From Microbacteriaceae bacterium (lineage in GTDB: Bacteria > Actinomycetota > Actinomycetes > Actinomycetales > Microbacteriaceae): DNA of 64,000 nt. Both the position numbers and the translations under genes were made by a program. The notes under the pieces are model-generated. The model was not told where the DNA came from. It searched no databases and was given only the letters and a program-made list of their open reading frames with translations. The stretch covers positions 1 through 64,000 of the forward strand of contig WQZN01000013.1 of assembly GCA_009780695.1 (NCBI GenBank). Reading direction: 5' to 3'. Shown here piece after piece: positions 54,142-62,869 of this stretch; position 1 is the stretch's first letter; each line of letters starts with the position of its first letter.

Positions 54142-55071
54142 ATGCGGATGTCTGACTCCGCAGCGGCATATCGAGGGCGGCTGCGCTCGGCCGTGGCCGT
54201 CGTGCTGCTGGTGTTCGTGGTGCTGCTGGCCCCGCTGTCGGTCGTCGCGCGCTGGTTCCACACGCACATCGCCGACACCGGCGGCTACGTCGCGACGGTC
54301 GCGCCGCTGGCGCGGAACGCCGACATCCACACCGCGCTCGCGAACGCAGCGGCCGCCGCGGTGACCCAGCACGTCGATGTGCCGGCCATCGGCACGCTCG
54401 TCTCGGGCGCGACCCGCCGATTCGCCGAGAGCGATGCGTTCCCGCCGCTGTGGCTCGCCGCCAACCGCGAGGCGCATCGGCAGGTGCTCGGCGTGTTCAC
54501 CGGGCACGGTACCGATCAGGTCGCGGTTGAGGGCGGCAGGGTGAGCCTCGATGTGGGCGGCATGGTCGCCGGCGCACGCCAGCGGCTGCTGGACGACGGC
54601 GTGAGCGCGGCGGCTCTGATCCCGTCGGTCGACCTCTCGATCACCATCTTCGAGTCCGACCGCATCGCGCCGGCGCAGCGTGTGTTCCGCCTGCTCGATC
54701 AGGCATCCGCGATCCTGCCGGTCCTCACGGCCGTGTTGTTCGCCGGCGCGATCGCGGTCGCGCGGCGACGGCTGCGCACCGCGGCCGTCGCGGCCGCCTG
54801 CGTCGCCATGGGGATGGCGCTGCTCGCTGCCGCGCTCGCGCTCGTGCGTTCGCAGTATCTGGCCGCACTGCCCGGGGACATCCCGACGCCGGTCGCGCGA
54901 GCGGTCTTCGACGCGCTGGCCGCACCGCTGTGGCCCGCCCTCCGCGACTGGCTCATCGCCGCTCTCGGTTCGGCCGTCGTGCTCGCCGCCGCCTGGATCG
55001 GCTGGACCCGCTTCACCTCGCACCGCACCCCTGCGGCTCCGGCCGGAGCCGCAGCAATCCCTCAGGAGTAG
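54142..55071 (+). CDS. integral membrane protein of unknown function
   Basis: 309 residues. TM1 (VAVVLLVFVVLLAPLSVVARWF), a ~150-residue extracytoplasmic domain with DTGGYVATVAPLARNADIHTALANAAAAAV, then three more hydrophobic helices and a basic, Pro-rich tail. This layout (TYVATV.PLA...I..AL) recurs in unannotated actinobacterial membrane proteins. It starts 5 bp after the amidohydrolase stop and 2 bp before the SHOCT gene, so all three are probably one unit. Confidence 0.75.
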   Translation: MRMSDSAAAYRGRLRSAVAVVLLVFVVLLAPLSVVARWFHTHIADTGGYVATVAPLARNADIHTALANAAAAAVTQHVDVPAIGTLVSGATRRFAESDAFPPLWLAANREAHRQVLGVFTGHGTDQVAVEGGRVSLDVGGMVAGARQRLLDDGVSAAALIPSVDLSITIFESDRIAPAQRVFRLLDQASAILPVLTAVLFAGAIAVARRRLRTAAVAAACVAMGMALLAAALALVRSQYLAALPGDIPTPVARAVFDALAAPLWPALRDWLIAALGSAVVLAAAWIGWTRFTSHRTPAAPAGAAAIPQE

Positions 55072-55073
55072 CC

Positions 55074-55469
55074 ATGACCTTCTTCCAATCCATCTGGATC
55101 GTCTTCGAGATCTTCCTGTTCTTCGCCTACCTGATGGTGCTGTTCCAGATCGTCGGCGATCTGTTCCGCGACCGCAGCCTGAGCGGCTGGGCGCGCGCCC
55201 TGTGGATCCTGTTCCTCGTGCTCGTGCCGCTCATCACGGCGCTCGTGTACCTGATCGTGCGCGGCCGCGGCATGGGCGAGCGTCAGCTCCAGGCGCGGCA
55301 CCAGGCACAGGCCACCGCCGAGGACTACATCCGCTCGGTCGCCGGCCGCACGGGCGCCGCGGGCGACAGCCCGGCCGACCAGATCGCGAAGGCCAAACAG
55401 CTGCTCGACTCGGGTGCGATCACACCGGCCGAATACGAGAAGCTCAAGGCGGACGCGCTCAGCCGCTGA
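55074..55469 (+). CDS. small membrane protein with PLDc_N-like helices and SHOCT domain
   Basis: 131 residues from ATG 55074 with an AGGAG site. Two TM helices (IFLFFAYLMVLFQIVGDLF and LWILFLVLVPLITALVYLIV) in a phospholipase-D-N-terminal-like arrangement, a cytoplasmic linker and a C-terminal SHOCT motif DQIAKAKQLLDSGAITPAEYEKLKADAL, an oligomerisation hairpin. Function unknown. The ORF-track start at 54930 is in the shadow of the previous gene. Confidence 0.85.
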   Translation: MTFFQSIWIVFEIFLFFAYLMVLFQIVGDLFRDRSLSGWARALWILFLVLVPLITALVYLIVRGRGMGERQLQARHQAQATAEDYIRSVAGRTGAAGDSPADQIAKAKQLLDSGAITPAEYEKLKADALSR

Positions 55470-55491
55470 CGGTCCGCGAGACCGAACCTAC

Positions 55492-55513
55492 GCGGTCGCC
55501 TCGCCGCGACCGC
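55492..55513. terminator. short hairpin between convergent genes
   Basis: GCGGTCGC-CTCGCC-GCGACCGC, 8-bp perfect stem whose last base is the edge of the rimB-like stop codon. Confidence 0.45.
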
Positions 55514-55995
55514 TACAGCGCGACCTCGCGGTTCGCGCGGCGCACGTGGCGCGGGGGCTTGCCGCCGAGGAACGACGCGGCCGGGTCGACGACGAAGCCG
55601 TTGCGCAGCGCCTCGCGGCCGACGAGCAGGCGGAAGCCCATGGTGTCGCGGCGCGTCAAGGTCATCTCGACGGGGAAGGTGCGCTCGAGCATCCGCAGCT
55701 CCGCGAGCACCACGACGCGCTCCTGCAGGTGCCCCGTCGAGCTGCGCACCTGGCGCCGGTCGTGCACGGGCAGTTCGACCTTCACGCCGTCGCGCGGGCT
55801 GCGCTGCCACGGGTGCACCTCGAAGCGCACCCAGCGGCTTCCGGCGCGCGTGAACTCGCGCAGACCGAAGGCGTGCAGCGAGGATGTCTGGGCCCCGGTG
55901 TCGATCTTCGCCTTCACCCAGGGAACACCTAAGTCCGGCAGGCCGACCCATTCTCGCCAACCGACGATCTGTGGGGTTGAATGGCGGGCGGACAT
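55513..55995 (-). CDS. RimB-like RimK-associated aspartic protease
   Basis: Family annotated as ATP-dependent zinc protease (PF05618) but with a retropepsin-like KIDTGAQTSSLHA motif (D32), expected to trim or regulate products of RimK ligases. 160 residues from ATG 55995; IVGWREWVGLPDLGVPWVKAK, VELPVHDRRQVRSSTGH, RTFPVEMTLTRRDTMGFRLLVGREAL follow the family. The in-frame ATG 56034 would overlap the divergent rimK start. It is divergent from, and paired with, the RimK-family gene. Confidence 0.87.
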   Translation of the reverse strand: MSARHSTPQIVGWREWVGLPDLGVPWVKAKIDTGAQTSSLHAFGLREFTRAGSRWVRFEVHPWQRSPRDGVKVELPVHDRRQVRSSTGHLQERVVVLAELRMLERTFPVEMTLTRRDTMGFRLLVGREALRNGFVVDPAASFLGGKPPRHVRRANREVAL

Positions 55996-56020
55996 GTCGT
56001 CTATCAAAACAGGAACCTGA

Positions 56021-57214
56021 GTGAAGATCGCCATCTTGTCGCGCGCGCCGCGCAGCTACAGCACCCAACGACTCCGCGCCGCGGCATCCGAACGCGGCCA
56101 TGATGTGCGGGTTCTGAACACGCTGCGCTTCGCGATCGACCTCGCCGCGGACGAGCCCGACCTGCTGTTCCGAGGCCGTCAGCTGTCCGACTACGACGCG
56201 ATCATCCCGCGCATCGGCAACTCGATCACCTACTACGGCACGGCCGTGGTGCGTCAGTTCGAACAGATGGACGTCTACACGCCCAACACCGCCAACGGCA
56301 TCTCCAACTCGCGCGACAAGCTGCGCGCGAACCAGATCCTGTCCCGCCACGGCATCTCGATGCCGCCGACGGCGTTCGTGCGCAACCGCGCCGACGTCGT
56401 GCCGGCGATCGAGCGGGTCGGCGGCGCGCCCGTCGTGCTCAAGCTGCTCGAGGGCACGCAGGGCATCGGCGTGATCCTCGCGCCCGAGCTCAAGGTCGCC
56501 GAGGCGATCATCGAGACGCTGCAGTCGGCGCGGCAGAACGTGCTGATCCAGCGCTACATCCGCGAATCGCGGGGGCGGGATGTCCGCGCCCTGGTCGTCG
56601 GCGACCGGGTCGTCGCGGCCATGCGCCGCACTGCCAAGGGCGGCGAGTTCCGCTCGAACGTGCACCGCGGCGGCTCGGTCGAGAAGGTCGAGCTCGACGA
56701 CGACTACGCCCGCGTGGCGGTGCGCGCCGCGCAGATCATGGGGCTCAAGGTCGCGGGCGTCGACATGCTCGAGAGCGACGACGGCCCGCTCGTGATGGAG
56801 GTCAACTCCTCGCCCGGCCTCGAGGGCATCGAGACCGCGACGAAGCTCGACGTCGCGGGCGCGATCATCGACTACATCGCGAACCAGGTCGCGTTCCCGC
56901 AGATCGACGTGCGCGAGCGGCTCTCGGTCTCGACCGGCTACGGCGTCGCCGAGCTCGTCGTGCACGGCGACGCCGACCTCGTCGGCAAGTCGCTCGGGGA
57001 GTCGGGTCTGCGCGAGCGCGACATCACCGTGCTGACCCTGCACCGGGGCCCCGTCGTCATCCCCAACCCGGCCTTCTCGCACCGCCTCGAGGCGGGCGAT
57101 CGCATGCTCTGCTGGGGGCGCGTCGAGGAGATGCGCTCGATGATCCCCGAGCGCCCGAAGCGCCGCCCGCGCGTCAAGAAGCTGCCGAAGCACCCCATTC
57201 CGCAGGACGAGTAG
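56021..57214 (+). CDS. RimK-family glutamate ligase fused to an RCK_C (TrkA-C) domain
   Basis: ATP-grasp ligase that adds glutamate to a protein or small-molecule C-terminus (RimK acts on ribosomal protein S6). Residues 1-~290 are canonical: MKIAILSRAPRSYSTQRL, NSRDKLRANQILSRHGI, VLKLLEGTQGIGVIL, QRYIRESRGRDVRALVVG and LVMEVNSSPGLEGIE. Residues ~300-385 are extra: LVGKSLGESGLRERDITVLT ... VVIPNPAFSHRLEAGDRMLCWGR, a clear RCK_C pattern. E. coli RimK is ~300 aa without it. The Lys/Arg/Pro tail is short. GTG start. Confidence 0.88.
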   Translation: MKIAILSRAPRSYSTQRLRAAASERGHDVRVLNTLRFAIDLAADEPDLLFRGRQLSDYDAIIPRIGNSITYYGTAVVRQFEQMDVYTPNTANGISNSRDKLRANQILSRHGISMPPTAFVRNRADVVPAIERVGGAPVVLKLLEGTQGIGVILAPELKVAEAIIETLQSARQNVLIQRYIRESRGRDVRALVVGDRVVAAMRRTAKGGEFRSNVHRGGSVEKVELDDDYARVAVRAAQIMGLKVAGVDMLESDDGPLVMEVNSSPGLEGIETATKLDVAGAIIDYIANQVAFPQIDVRERLSVSTGYGVAELVVHGDADLVGKSLGESGLRERDITVLTLHRGPVVIPNPAFSHRLEAGDRMLCWGRVEEMRSMIPERPKRRPRVKKLPKHPIPQDE

Positions 57215-57241
57215 CGCGGCATCCCGCTCACCCGCTGGGGG

Positions 57242-57247
57242 TAGGCT
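57242..57247 (+). promoter_or_regulatory. candidate -10 box of sucCD
   Basis: TAGGCT, 42 nt before GTG 57290. No convincing -35 hexamer is visible at the expected distance. Confidence 0.35.
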
Positions 57248-57289
57248 GACGAGCGGCAATTGTCTCGATGTCGAGAGAAATGGAACACA

Positions 57290-58453
57290 GTGGATCTGTA
57301 CGAGTACCAGGCCCGAGATCTGTTCGAGAAGTACGACGTGCCCGTTCTGAGGGGCATCGTCGCCGACACTCCGGACGAGGTCCGCGCCGCGTCCGAGACG
57401 CTGGGCGGTGTCACCGTCGTCAAGGCGCAGGTCAAGGTTGGCGGCCGCGGCAAGGCGGGCGGCGTGAAGGTCGCCAAGACGCCGGATGACGCGTTCACCG
57501 CCGCGCAGTCGATCCTCGGGCTCGACATCAAGGGCCACGTCGTGAAGCGCGTGATGGTCGCCGAGGGCGCCGACATCAAGCAGGAGTACTACTTCTCGAT
57601 CCTGCTCGACCGCGCCAACCGCTCCTACCTGTCGCTCGCCTCGTTCGAGGGCGGCATGGAGATCGAGCAGCTCGCCGAGGAGCGCCCCGAGGCCCTCGCC
57701 CGCGTCGAGGTCGACCCCGCGCAGGGCGTCTCGCTCGAGAAGGCGACGGAGATCGCGGTCGCCGCGAAGTTCCCGGCCGAGCTCGTCGACAAGGTCGCCC
57801 CGGTCTTCGTGAAGCTCTACGAGGTCTACAAGGGCGAGGACGCGACGCTCGTCGAGGTGAACCCGCTCGTGCTCACCGGCGCCGGCGACATCGTCGCGCT
57901 CGACGGCAAGGTCTCGCTGGACGACAACGCGGCCTTCCGCCACCCCGAGCACGAGGCGCTGGTGGATGCCTCGGCCACCGACCCGCTCGAGGCCAAGGCC
58001 AAGCAGCACGACCTCAACTACGTCAAGCTCGACGGCGAGGTCGGCATCATCGGCAACGGCGCGGGCCTGGTCATGTCGACGCTCGACGTCGTCGCCTACG
58101 CCGGTGAGGCGCACGGCGGCGTGAAGCCGGCGAACTTCCTCGACATCGGCGGCGGGGCTTCCGCGGAGGTCATGGCCGCCGGCCTCGACGTCATCCTCGG
58201 CGACCCGCAGGTCAAGTCGGTCTTCGTCAACGTCTTCGGCGGCATCACGTCGTGCGTCGCGGTCGCGAACGGCATCGTGAAGGCCCTCGAGATCCTCGGC
58301 GACGAGGCGAACAAGCCGCTCGTCGTCCGTCTCGACGGCAACCAGGTCGACGAGGGTCGCGCGATCCTCACCGCGGCCGCCCACCCGCTGGTGACCCTCG
58401 CCCTCACGATGGACGACGGCGCCGACAAGGCCGCCGAGCTGGCTGCGAAGTAA
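57290..58453 (+). CDS. sucC: succinate--CoA ligase (ADP-forming) subunit beta
   Basis: Beta subunit of the TCA-cycle succinyl-CoA synthetase. 387 residues from GTG 57290: [22 protein letters not shown]-grasp segments [22 protein letters not shown] and [22 protein letters not shown] and [23 protein letters not shown]. In-frame ATG 57260 is far upstream and GTG 57290 gives the canonical MDLYEYQA start. sucD follows after 11 bp. Order sucC-sucD is conserved. Confidence 0.97.
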   Translation: MDLYEYQARDLFEKYDVPVLRGIVADTPDEVRAASETLGGVTVVKAQVKVGGRGKAGGVKVAKTPDDAFTAAQSILGLDIKGHVVKRVMVAEGADIKQEYYFSILLDRANRSYLSLASFEGGMEIEQLAEERPEALARVEVDPAQGVSLEKATEIAVAAKFPAELVDKVAPVFVKLYEVYKGEDATLVEVNPLVLTGAGDIVALDGKVSLDDNAAFRHPEHEALVDASATDPLEAKAKQHDLNYVKLDGEVGIIGNGAGLVMSTLDVVAYAGEAHGGVKPANFLDIGGGASAEVMAAGLDVILGDPQVKSVFVNVFGGITSCVAVANGIVKALEILGDEANKPLVVRLDGNQVDEGRAILTAAAHPLVTLALTMDDGADKAAELAAK

Positions 58454-58464
58454 GGACTAGAGAC

Positions 58465-59373
58465 ATGTCGATCTTCCTCAACAAGGACTCCAAGGTCATC
58501 GTCCAGGGCATCACCGGCGGCGAGGGCACCAAGCACACCGCGCTCATGCTCAAGGCCGGCACCCAGGTCGTCGGCGGCGTGAACGCGCGCAAGGCGGGCA
58601 CGACCGTCGCCCACACCGCGCAGGACGGCTCGGCCGTCGAGCTGCCGGTCTTCGCCACGGTCGCCGAGGCCATCGAGAAGACCGGGGCCGACGTCTCGAT
58701 CGTCTTCGTGCCGCCGGCCTTCGCGAAGGACGCGATGATCGAGGCCATCGACGCCGAGATCCCGCTGCTCGTCGTGATCACCGAGGGCATCCCGGTGGGC
58801 GACTCGGCCGAAGCCTGGGCGCACGCCAAGTCGAAGGGCGACACGACCCGCATCATCGGCCCGAACTGCCCCGGCATCATCACGCCGGGCGAGGCGCTCG
58901 CGGGCATCACCCCGGCGAACATCACGGGCCAGGGGCCCATCGGTCTCGTCTCGAAGTCGGGCACGCTGACCTACCAGATGATGTTCGAGCTGCGCGACCT
59001 CGGCTTCTCGACCGCCATCGGCATCGGCGGCGACCCGATCATCGGCACGACCCACATCGACGCGCTCGCCGCGTTCGAGGCCGACCCCGAGACGAAGGCG
59101 ATCGTCATGATCGGCGAGATCGGCGGCGACGCCGAGGAGCGCGCGGCCGCCTTCATCAAAGCGCATGTCACGAAGCCCGTCGTCGGCTACGTCGCCGGCT
59201 TCACCGCGCCCGAGGGCAAGACCATGGGCCACGCGGGCGCCATCGTCTCGGGCTCGGCGGGCACCGCCCAAGCCAAGAAGGAGGCGCTCGAGGCGGCGGG
59301 CGTTCGCGTCGGCAAGACCCCGAGCGAGACCGCGCAGCTGCTGCGCGAGGTGTTCGCGAGCGTCGGCGCCTGA
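58465..59373 (+). CDS. sucD: succinate--CoA ligase subunit alpha
   Basis: Alpha subunit with the phosphohistidine loop. 302 residues from ATG 58465 with AAGGAC upstream: [79 protein letters not shown]-like [15 protein letters not shown] and the phospho-His region [24 protein letters not shown]. The gene ends at a long nested inverted repeat. Confidence 0.97.
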   Translation: MSIFLNKDSKVIVQGITGGEGTKHTALMLKAGTQVVGGVNARKAGTTVAHTAQDGSAVELPVFATVAEAIEKTGADVSIVFVPPAFAKDAMIEAIDAEIPLLVVITEGIPVGDSAEAWAHAKSKGDTTRIIGPNCPGIITPGEALAGITPANITGQGPIGLVSKSGTLTYQMMFELRDLGFSTAIGIGGDPIIGTTHIDALAAFEADPETKAIVMIGEIGGDAEERAAAFIKAHVTKPVVGYVAGFTAPEGKTMGHAGAIVSGSAGTAQAKKEALEAAGVRVGKTPSETAQLLREVFASVGA

Positions 59374-59381
59374 GCTCTCTC

Positions 59382-59479
59382 GCGCATAACTCCTGACGGA
59401 ATCCCGCGGGCGGCTTCGGCCCCCGCGGGATTCCGCGTCTCCGGGTGACCTGCGGCGCCGGGCATCAGGAGTTGTGCGC
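59382..59479. repeat. intergenic palindrome family F enclosing the sucCD terminator
   Basis: Outer arms GCGCATAACTCCTGA (59382-59396) and TCAGGAGTTGTGCGC (59465-59479) pair over 15 bp with one G-T type mismatch. The sucCD terminator and ~29 bp of extra sequence are inside. Starts 9 bp after the sucD stop. Confidence 0.75.
59397..59435 (+). terminator. sucCD terminator with TTCG tetraloop
   Basis: CGGAATCCCGCGGG and CCCGCGGGATTCCG form a 14-bp perfect stem, capped by GGC-TTCG-GCC with small flanking C residues. Confidence 0.85.
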
Positions 59480-59508
59480 ACGGGGTTCCCGCGCGCGCCG
59501 CCACCGCG

Positions 59509-59514
59509 TAGCGT
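59509..59514 (+). promoter_or_regulatory. candidate leaderless -10 box of the VOC gene
   Basis: TAGCGT, 7 nt, then ATG 59522. Confidence 0.45.
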
Positions 59515-59521
59515 GCCGCCC

Positions 59522-59989
59522 ATGACCAAGGTGACTCCGTTCGTGTGGTTCGTCGACGGCGCCCAGGAGGCCGCCGAGCGCTACGTGAGCCTCTTCGACG
59601 ACGCCCGCGTGCTGTGGACCCAGCAGTTCCCGCCCGGCCCGATGGCGCAGCAGGTCTACACGCTCGCGTTCGAGCTGCAGGGCACGACCTACTACGCGAT
59701 CAACGGCGGCCCGGACATCCGCCCGAGCATGGCCTTCTCGTTCTTCATCGAGGTCGAGACGCAGGCCGAGATCGACCGGCTGTGGGACGCACTGCTCGAA
59801 GGCGGCGGCGAGCCGAGCCAGTGCGGCTGGCTGACCGACCGCTGGGGCCAGGCATGGCAGGTGGTGCCGAAGCAGCTGTGGGACTTCTACGCCTCGAGCG
59901 ACGTCGAGGCCGTCAACCGCACGGTGCAGGCGATGTTCACGATGCAGAAGCTCGACCTCGCGGCGCTGCAGGCGGCCTACGACGGCTGA
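59522..59989 (+). CDS. VOC family protein (PhnB/3-demethylubiquinone methyltransferase-like)
   Basis: Vicinal-oxygen-chelate fold protein. 155 residues: VTPFVWFVDGAQEAAERYVSLFDDARVL, YTLAFELQGTTYYAINGGP, FSFFIEVETQAEIDRLWDALLEGGGEPSQCGWLTDRWGQAWQVVP, matching the PhnB-like subgroup. The substrate is not known. Leaderless start at ATG 59522. Its last 13 bp overlap the end of the convergent marR gene. Confidence 0.87.
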   Translation: MTKVTPFVWFVDGAQEAAERYVSLFDDARVLWTQQFPPGPMAQQVYTLAFELQGTTYYAINGGPDIRPSMAFSFFIEVETQAEIDRLWDALLEGGGEPSQCGWLTDRWGQAWQVVPKQLWDFYASSDVEAVNRTVQAMFTMQKLDLAALQAAYDG

Positions 59990-60414
59990 GCGCCCTCGAT
60001 CGACGCCGCGAGCTTGCCGAGCAGCTTCTGCAGCGTCGCCTGCTCGGCGGTGCTGAGGCCCGCGGCGAGGTCGCGCACGCCCACCTCGAAGGCCGGCCTG
60101 GCGGCCTCGAGCAGTTCGCGCCCGGCGGCCGTCACCACGAGCCACGACGAGCGGCGGTCGTGGGGGTTCGCGACGCGCTCGATCCACCCGGCCTCGACAT
60201 AGCGGTCGACGATCTTGCTCGCGGTGCCGACGCGCAGGTCGAGCGCGCGCACGAGGTCGTCGACGCGCGGATGCTCGATGCCGGCGAGCAGCGAGAGCAC
60301 GTTGACCGTGCCGACCGTCACGCCGTGGTTCGCCTTCATCCGCTCGTCCATGCGGTCGAACAGCAGGATCTCGGTGCGCACCAGCTGGTTGAAGAACTCG
60401 ATCGGTGCGTCCAC
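59977..60414 (-). CDS. MarR family transcriptional regulator
   Basis: Winged-helix repressor, probably controlling itself and the divergent esterase. 145 residues from GTG 60414 (GAGGGG upstream): N-terminal dimerisation helix, HTH PRVDDLVRALDLRVGTASKIVDRYVEAGWIERVANPHDRRSSWLVVTAAG (wing DRR), C-terminal helix LSTAEQATLQKLLGKL. Three ATTCC-NN-GGAAT palindromes lie in the 105-bp gap to the esterase gene. The inducing ligand is unknown. Confidence 0.92.
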   Translation of the reverse strand: MDAPIEFFNQLVRTEILLFDRMDERMKANHGVTVGTVNVLSLLAGIEHPRVDDLVRALDLRVGTASKIVDRYVEAGWIERVANPHDRRSSWLVVTAAGRELLEAARPAFEVGVRDLAAGLSTAEQATLQKLLGKLAASIEGAQPS

Positions 60415-60431
60415 GTGTGCCCCTCAAAAAG

Positions 60432-60443
60432 ATTCCTAGGAAA
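60432..60443. promoter_or_regulatory. MarR candidate operator 1
   Basis: ATTCC-TA-GGAAA, one mismatch from the perfect 12-bp palindrome; nearest to marR. Confidence 0.6.
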
Positions 60444-60446
60444 TTA

Positions 60447-60458
60447 ATTCCAAGGAAT
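60447..60458. promoter_or_regulatory. MarR candidate operator 2
   Basis: ATTCC-AA-GGAAT, perfect arms; centre is 15 bp from operator 1. Confidence 0.65.
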
Positions 60459-60475
60459 GTACATTGATCATGTTG

Positions 60476-60487
60476 ATTCCACGGAAT
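60476..60487. promoter_or_regulatory. MarR candidate operator 3
   Basis: ATTCC-AC-GGAAT, extended to GATTCCACGGAATC; centre is 29 bp from operator 2 and close to the esterase promoter region. Confidence 0.65.
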
Positions 60488-60519
60488 CTATTCATCGACC
60501 ATAACCGAGGGGAAGAACC

Positions 60520-61425
60520 ATGAGCAAGGAACAACGCGAGGCGATCGACGCCCAGCTGCGTGCGTGGGCGGCGGCGGGCTTCGGCGACACGGTCGCGCAG
60601 CGGCGCGCGAACTTCGAGCGGCGCGCCCAGCCCGGCGACACCGCGGGGCTGGCATCCGCCGAGACCGAATTGGGCGGTCGCCCGGCCCTCGAGATCTCGA
60701 GCGGCGGCCAGGATGTCGGCGAGCTGCTGTACCTGCACGGCGGCGGCTACGTCGTCGGCTCGCACCGCACGGGCGCGCGCCTCGCCGCCGAGCTGGTGCG
60801 TCGCACCGGGCTGCGCGCCTGGTCGCTCGACTACCGACTCGCGCCCGAGCATCGCATCCCGGCGGCGGCGCACGACGCGCTCGCCGCATACCGCGAGCTG
60901 CTCGAGCGCGGCGCCGACCCCGCACGCGTCGTCGTCGCGGGCGACTCGGCGGGCGGGCACCTCACCGTCACGACGCTCATGCTGACCCGCGACGCCGGGC
61001 TGCCGATGCCGGCGGCGGCGGTCGCGTTCTCGCCGATGAGCGATCTCGGGCACAGCGGCGAGAGCCTCACCACGAAGGAGGGCGTCGACCCGCTGTTCAG
61101 CCGCGCCGACATCGAGTTCTTCACCGAGCTGCAGCTCGGCGAGGTCGACGCCGACTCGCCGCTCGCCAGCCCGGGCCGCGTCGGCGACCTGCGCGGTCTG
61201 CCGCCGATGCTCATCCAGGTGGGCTCGCACGAGGTGCTGCTCAGTGATTCCGTGCTGCTCGCCGGGCGCCTCGGCGAGGCCGACGTCGACGTGACGCTGG
61301 AGGTCGTCGCCGGGGTCCCCCATGTGTTCCCCGACCTGTTCGGCGAGCTCGACGAGGCCGATGCGGCGCTCGACCGGGTCGCTGCGTTCGTCGCCGCGCG
61401 GCTCGGCGCGAACGCCGCCGTCTGA
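60520..61425 (+). CDS. alpha/beta hydrolase, HSL-type esterase
   Basis: Carboxylesterase/lipase of the hormone-sensitive-lipase family. 301 residues: oxyanion-hole motif YLHGGGYVVGSHRT, nucleophile elbow VVVAGDSAGGHLTVTTLM, SPMSDLGHSGESL, and the His-bearing end VVAGVPHVFPDLFGEL. AGGGGAAG site upstream of ATG. Regulated by the divergent MarR through the palindromes at 60432-60487. Cytoplasmic; natural substrate unknown. Confidence 0.92.
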   Translation: MSKEQREAIDAQLRAWAAAGFGDTVAQRRANFERRAQPGDTAGLASAETELGGRPALEISSGGQDVGELLYLHGGGYVVGSHRTGARLAAELVRRTGLRAWSLDYRLAPEHRIPAAAHDALAAYRELLERGADPARVVVAGDSAGGHLTVTTLMLTRDAGLPMPAAAVAFSPMSDLGHSGESLTTKEGVDPLFSRADIEFFTELQLGEVDADSPLASPGRVGDLRGLPPMLIQVGSHEVLLSDSVLLAGRLGEADVDVTLEVVAGVPHVFPDLFGELDEADAALDRVAAFVAARLGANAAV

Positions 61426-61488
61426 GAGTCGCCCGGGTGGCTCGCGGGGCGGGCGGCGAGGCATCCGTGCCGCCGCCCGCCCCGCGGT

Positions 61489-61494
61489 TACCCT
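61489..61494 (+). promoter_or_regulatory. candidate leaderless -10 box of perM
   Basis: TACCCT, 6 nt, then GTG 61501. Confidence 0.4.
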
Positions 61495-61500
61495 CGCTAG

Positions 61501-62772
61501 GTGTCCCGAGCCGTCGTCGCGTTCCTCGCCGCCTTCGAGGCGCTGATCACCGCGGCGATCGGCCTCGGCGTCGCCCTCGCGCCGCTCACCGTCGTATGGG
61601 CCGTGCAGTACCGCATGGCCGTGCCGTGGGGCGCGTTCTGGCGGGCCGCGACGGATGCCTGGCTGCTCGGCCTCGGCGTCGACCTGCACGTCGACCTCGA
61701 CCGCGTCACGGCGCTGGGTCTGGGGTTGCCCGGCGCCGTCGCGCCGTTCACGGTGACGATCGGGGCGCTCGGCGTCGCGCTGTTCACCGTCGCCATGGGC
61801 GCCCGCGTCGGGCGCCGCGCCGCCGAGACGACCTTCGCCTTCACGGGCGCCGTGGCCGCCGTCATCGCATTCGCGGTCATCGCGTGGGTCGTCGCGCTCA
61901 CCGCGCAGGCCCCGGTCGCCGGCCCCGTCGTCGGCCAGGTGATCCCGGTGGCCGGGCTCACCTTCGCCGCGGGCGTCGCGCTGGGCGTCGGCCTCGACTG
62001 GGCGCGCGAACGCGAGCACGTGCCGCACTGGATCGCCGATCGCATCGGCCCGTCCGCGCGCGCCGTGATCGCGGCGGCGCTCAAGGCCGCCGTCGGTTCC
62101 GTCGCGTTCCTCGTCGCGGCAGCGGCCCTTTTCGTCACCGTCCTGCTCTTCGCGCACTTCGGCAAGGCGGTCGCCCTCTACGAGGCGCTGCAGCCCGGTT
62201 ACCTCGGGGGAGTGACGCTCACCCTCGCCCAGCTCGCGTTCCTGCCCAACGCGATCCTGTGGGCGATGTCGTGGCTCATCGGGCCGGGCTTCTCGCTCGG
62301 CCTCGGCGGCACGATCGCGCCGGGCACCGGGGTGCAGGGCGGTTTGCCGGCCATTCCGCTGCTCGCCATCGTGCCCGCGCACTCGCCGGCGGCCGCGATC
62401 GCCGTCGTCGCGATCCCCGTGTTGCTCGCCGCCGTGATCGGCTTCCTCACCCACCGCACGCTGCGCGAGGCGAACCCGCCTGCCGACACCGCGCTCGACC
62501 TCGCCCTCACCGCGGGCGGCGCAGCCGTTGCGGGTGGCCTGATCATCGCGCTGCTCGCCTGGTGGTCGGGCGGCACGCTCGCACCGGGCGTGCTCGAGCA
62601 CCTCGGGCCGACGCCCTGGATCGTCGGCGTGTTCGGGGGCGTCGAGGTCGGCGTGGGGGTGGCCATCGGCCTCGCGGCCGGGCACTTCCGCGGGCAGGCG
62701 CACGGGTGGGTCGCGCACGAGACGGTGACCGACCGTCCTTCCGCGCGGCGCCCCGAAATGCAGGAAAGCTGA
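61501..62772 (+). CDS. PerM-like DUF6350 integral membrane protein
   Basis: Multi-spanning membrane protein, 423 residues, about ten hydrophobic helices separated by short loops (VAFLAAFEALITAAIGLGVALAPL, FTVAMGARVGRRAAETTFAFTG, LKAAVGSVAFLVAAAALFVTVLLF, WGAMSWLIGPGFSLGLGGTIAPG-like LWAMSWLIGPGFSLGLGGTIAP). Its position directly upstream of purN-purH matches mycobacterial perM (Rv0955), a membrane protein linked to cell division. The name rests mainly on synteny and topology. Confidence 0.78.
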   Translation: MSRAVVAFLAAFEALITAAIGLGVALAPLTVVWAVQYRMAVPWGAFWRAATDAWLLGLGVDLHVDLDRVTALGLGLPGAVAPFTVTIGALGVALFTVAMGARVGRRAAETTFAFTGAVAAVIAFAVIAWVVALTAQAPVAGPVVGQVIPVAGLTFAAGVALGVGLDWAREREHVPHWIADRIGPSARAVIAAALKAAVGSVAFLVAAAALFVTVLLFAHFGKAVALYEALQPGYLGGVTLTLAQLAFLPNAILWAMSWLIGPGFSLGLGGTIAPGTGVQGGLPAIPLLAIVPAHSPAAAIAVVAIPVLLAAVIGFLTHRTLREANPPADTALDLALTAGGAAVAGGLIIALLAWWSGGTLAPGVLEHLGPTPWIVGVFGGVEVGVGVAIGLAAGHFRGQAHGWVAHETVTDRPSARRPEMQES

Positions 62773-62857
62773 GCGGATTCCGGCAGTTCGCGACGCCGTG
62801 CCGACCGAGCAGACCGGGCGACGCAGACCCGAGATCGGCCTCATAGGCGGCGCCCGC

Positions 62858-62863
62858 TAGGCT
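62858..62863 (+). promoter_or_regulatory. candidate leaderless -10 box of purN-purH
   Basis: TAGGCT, 6 nt (GGAGCC), then GTG 62870. Confidence 0.5.
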
Positions 62864-62869
62864 GGAGCC

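Noticed and set aside
55325-58384. 1019-aa minus-strand ORF antisense to rimK and sucC
   Set aside because: Shadow of two clear genes; composition is Asp/Arg/Val-rich as expected from complement frames.
62773-62857. Another palindrome or terminator between perM and purN
   Set aside because: No stem longer than a few base pairs could be found.
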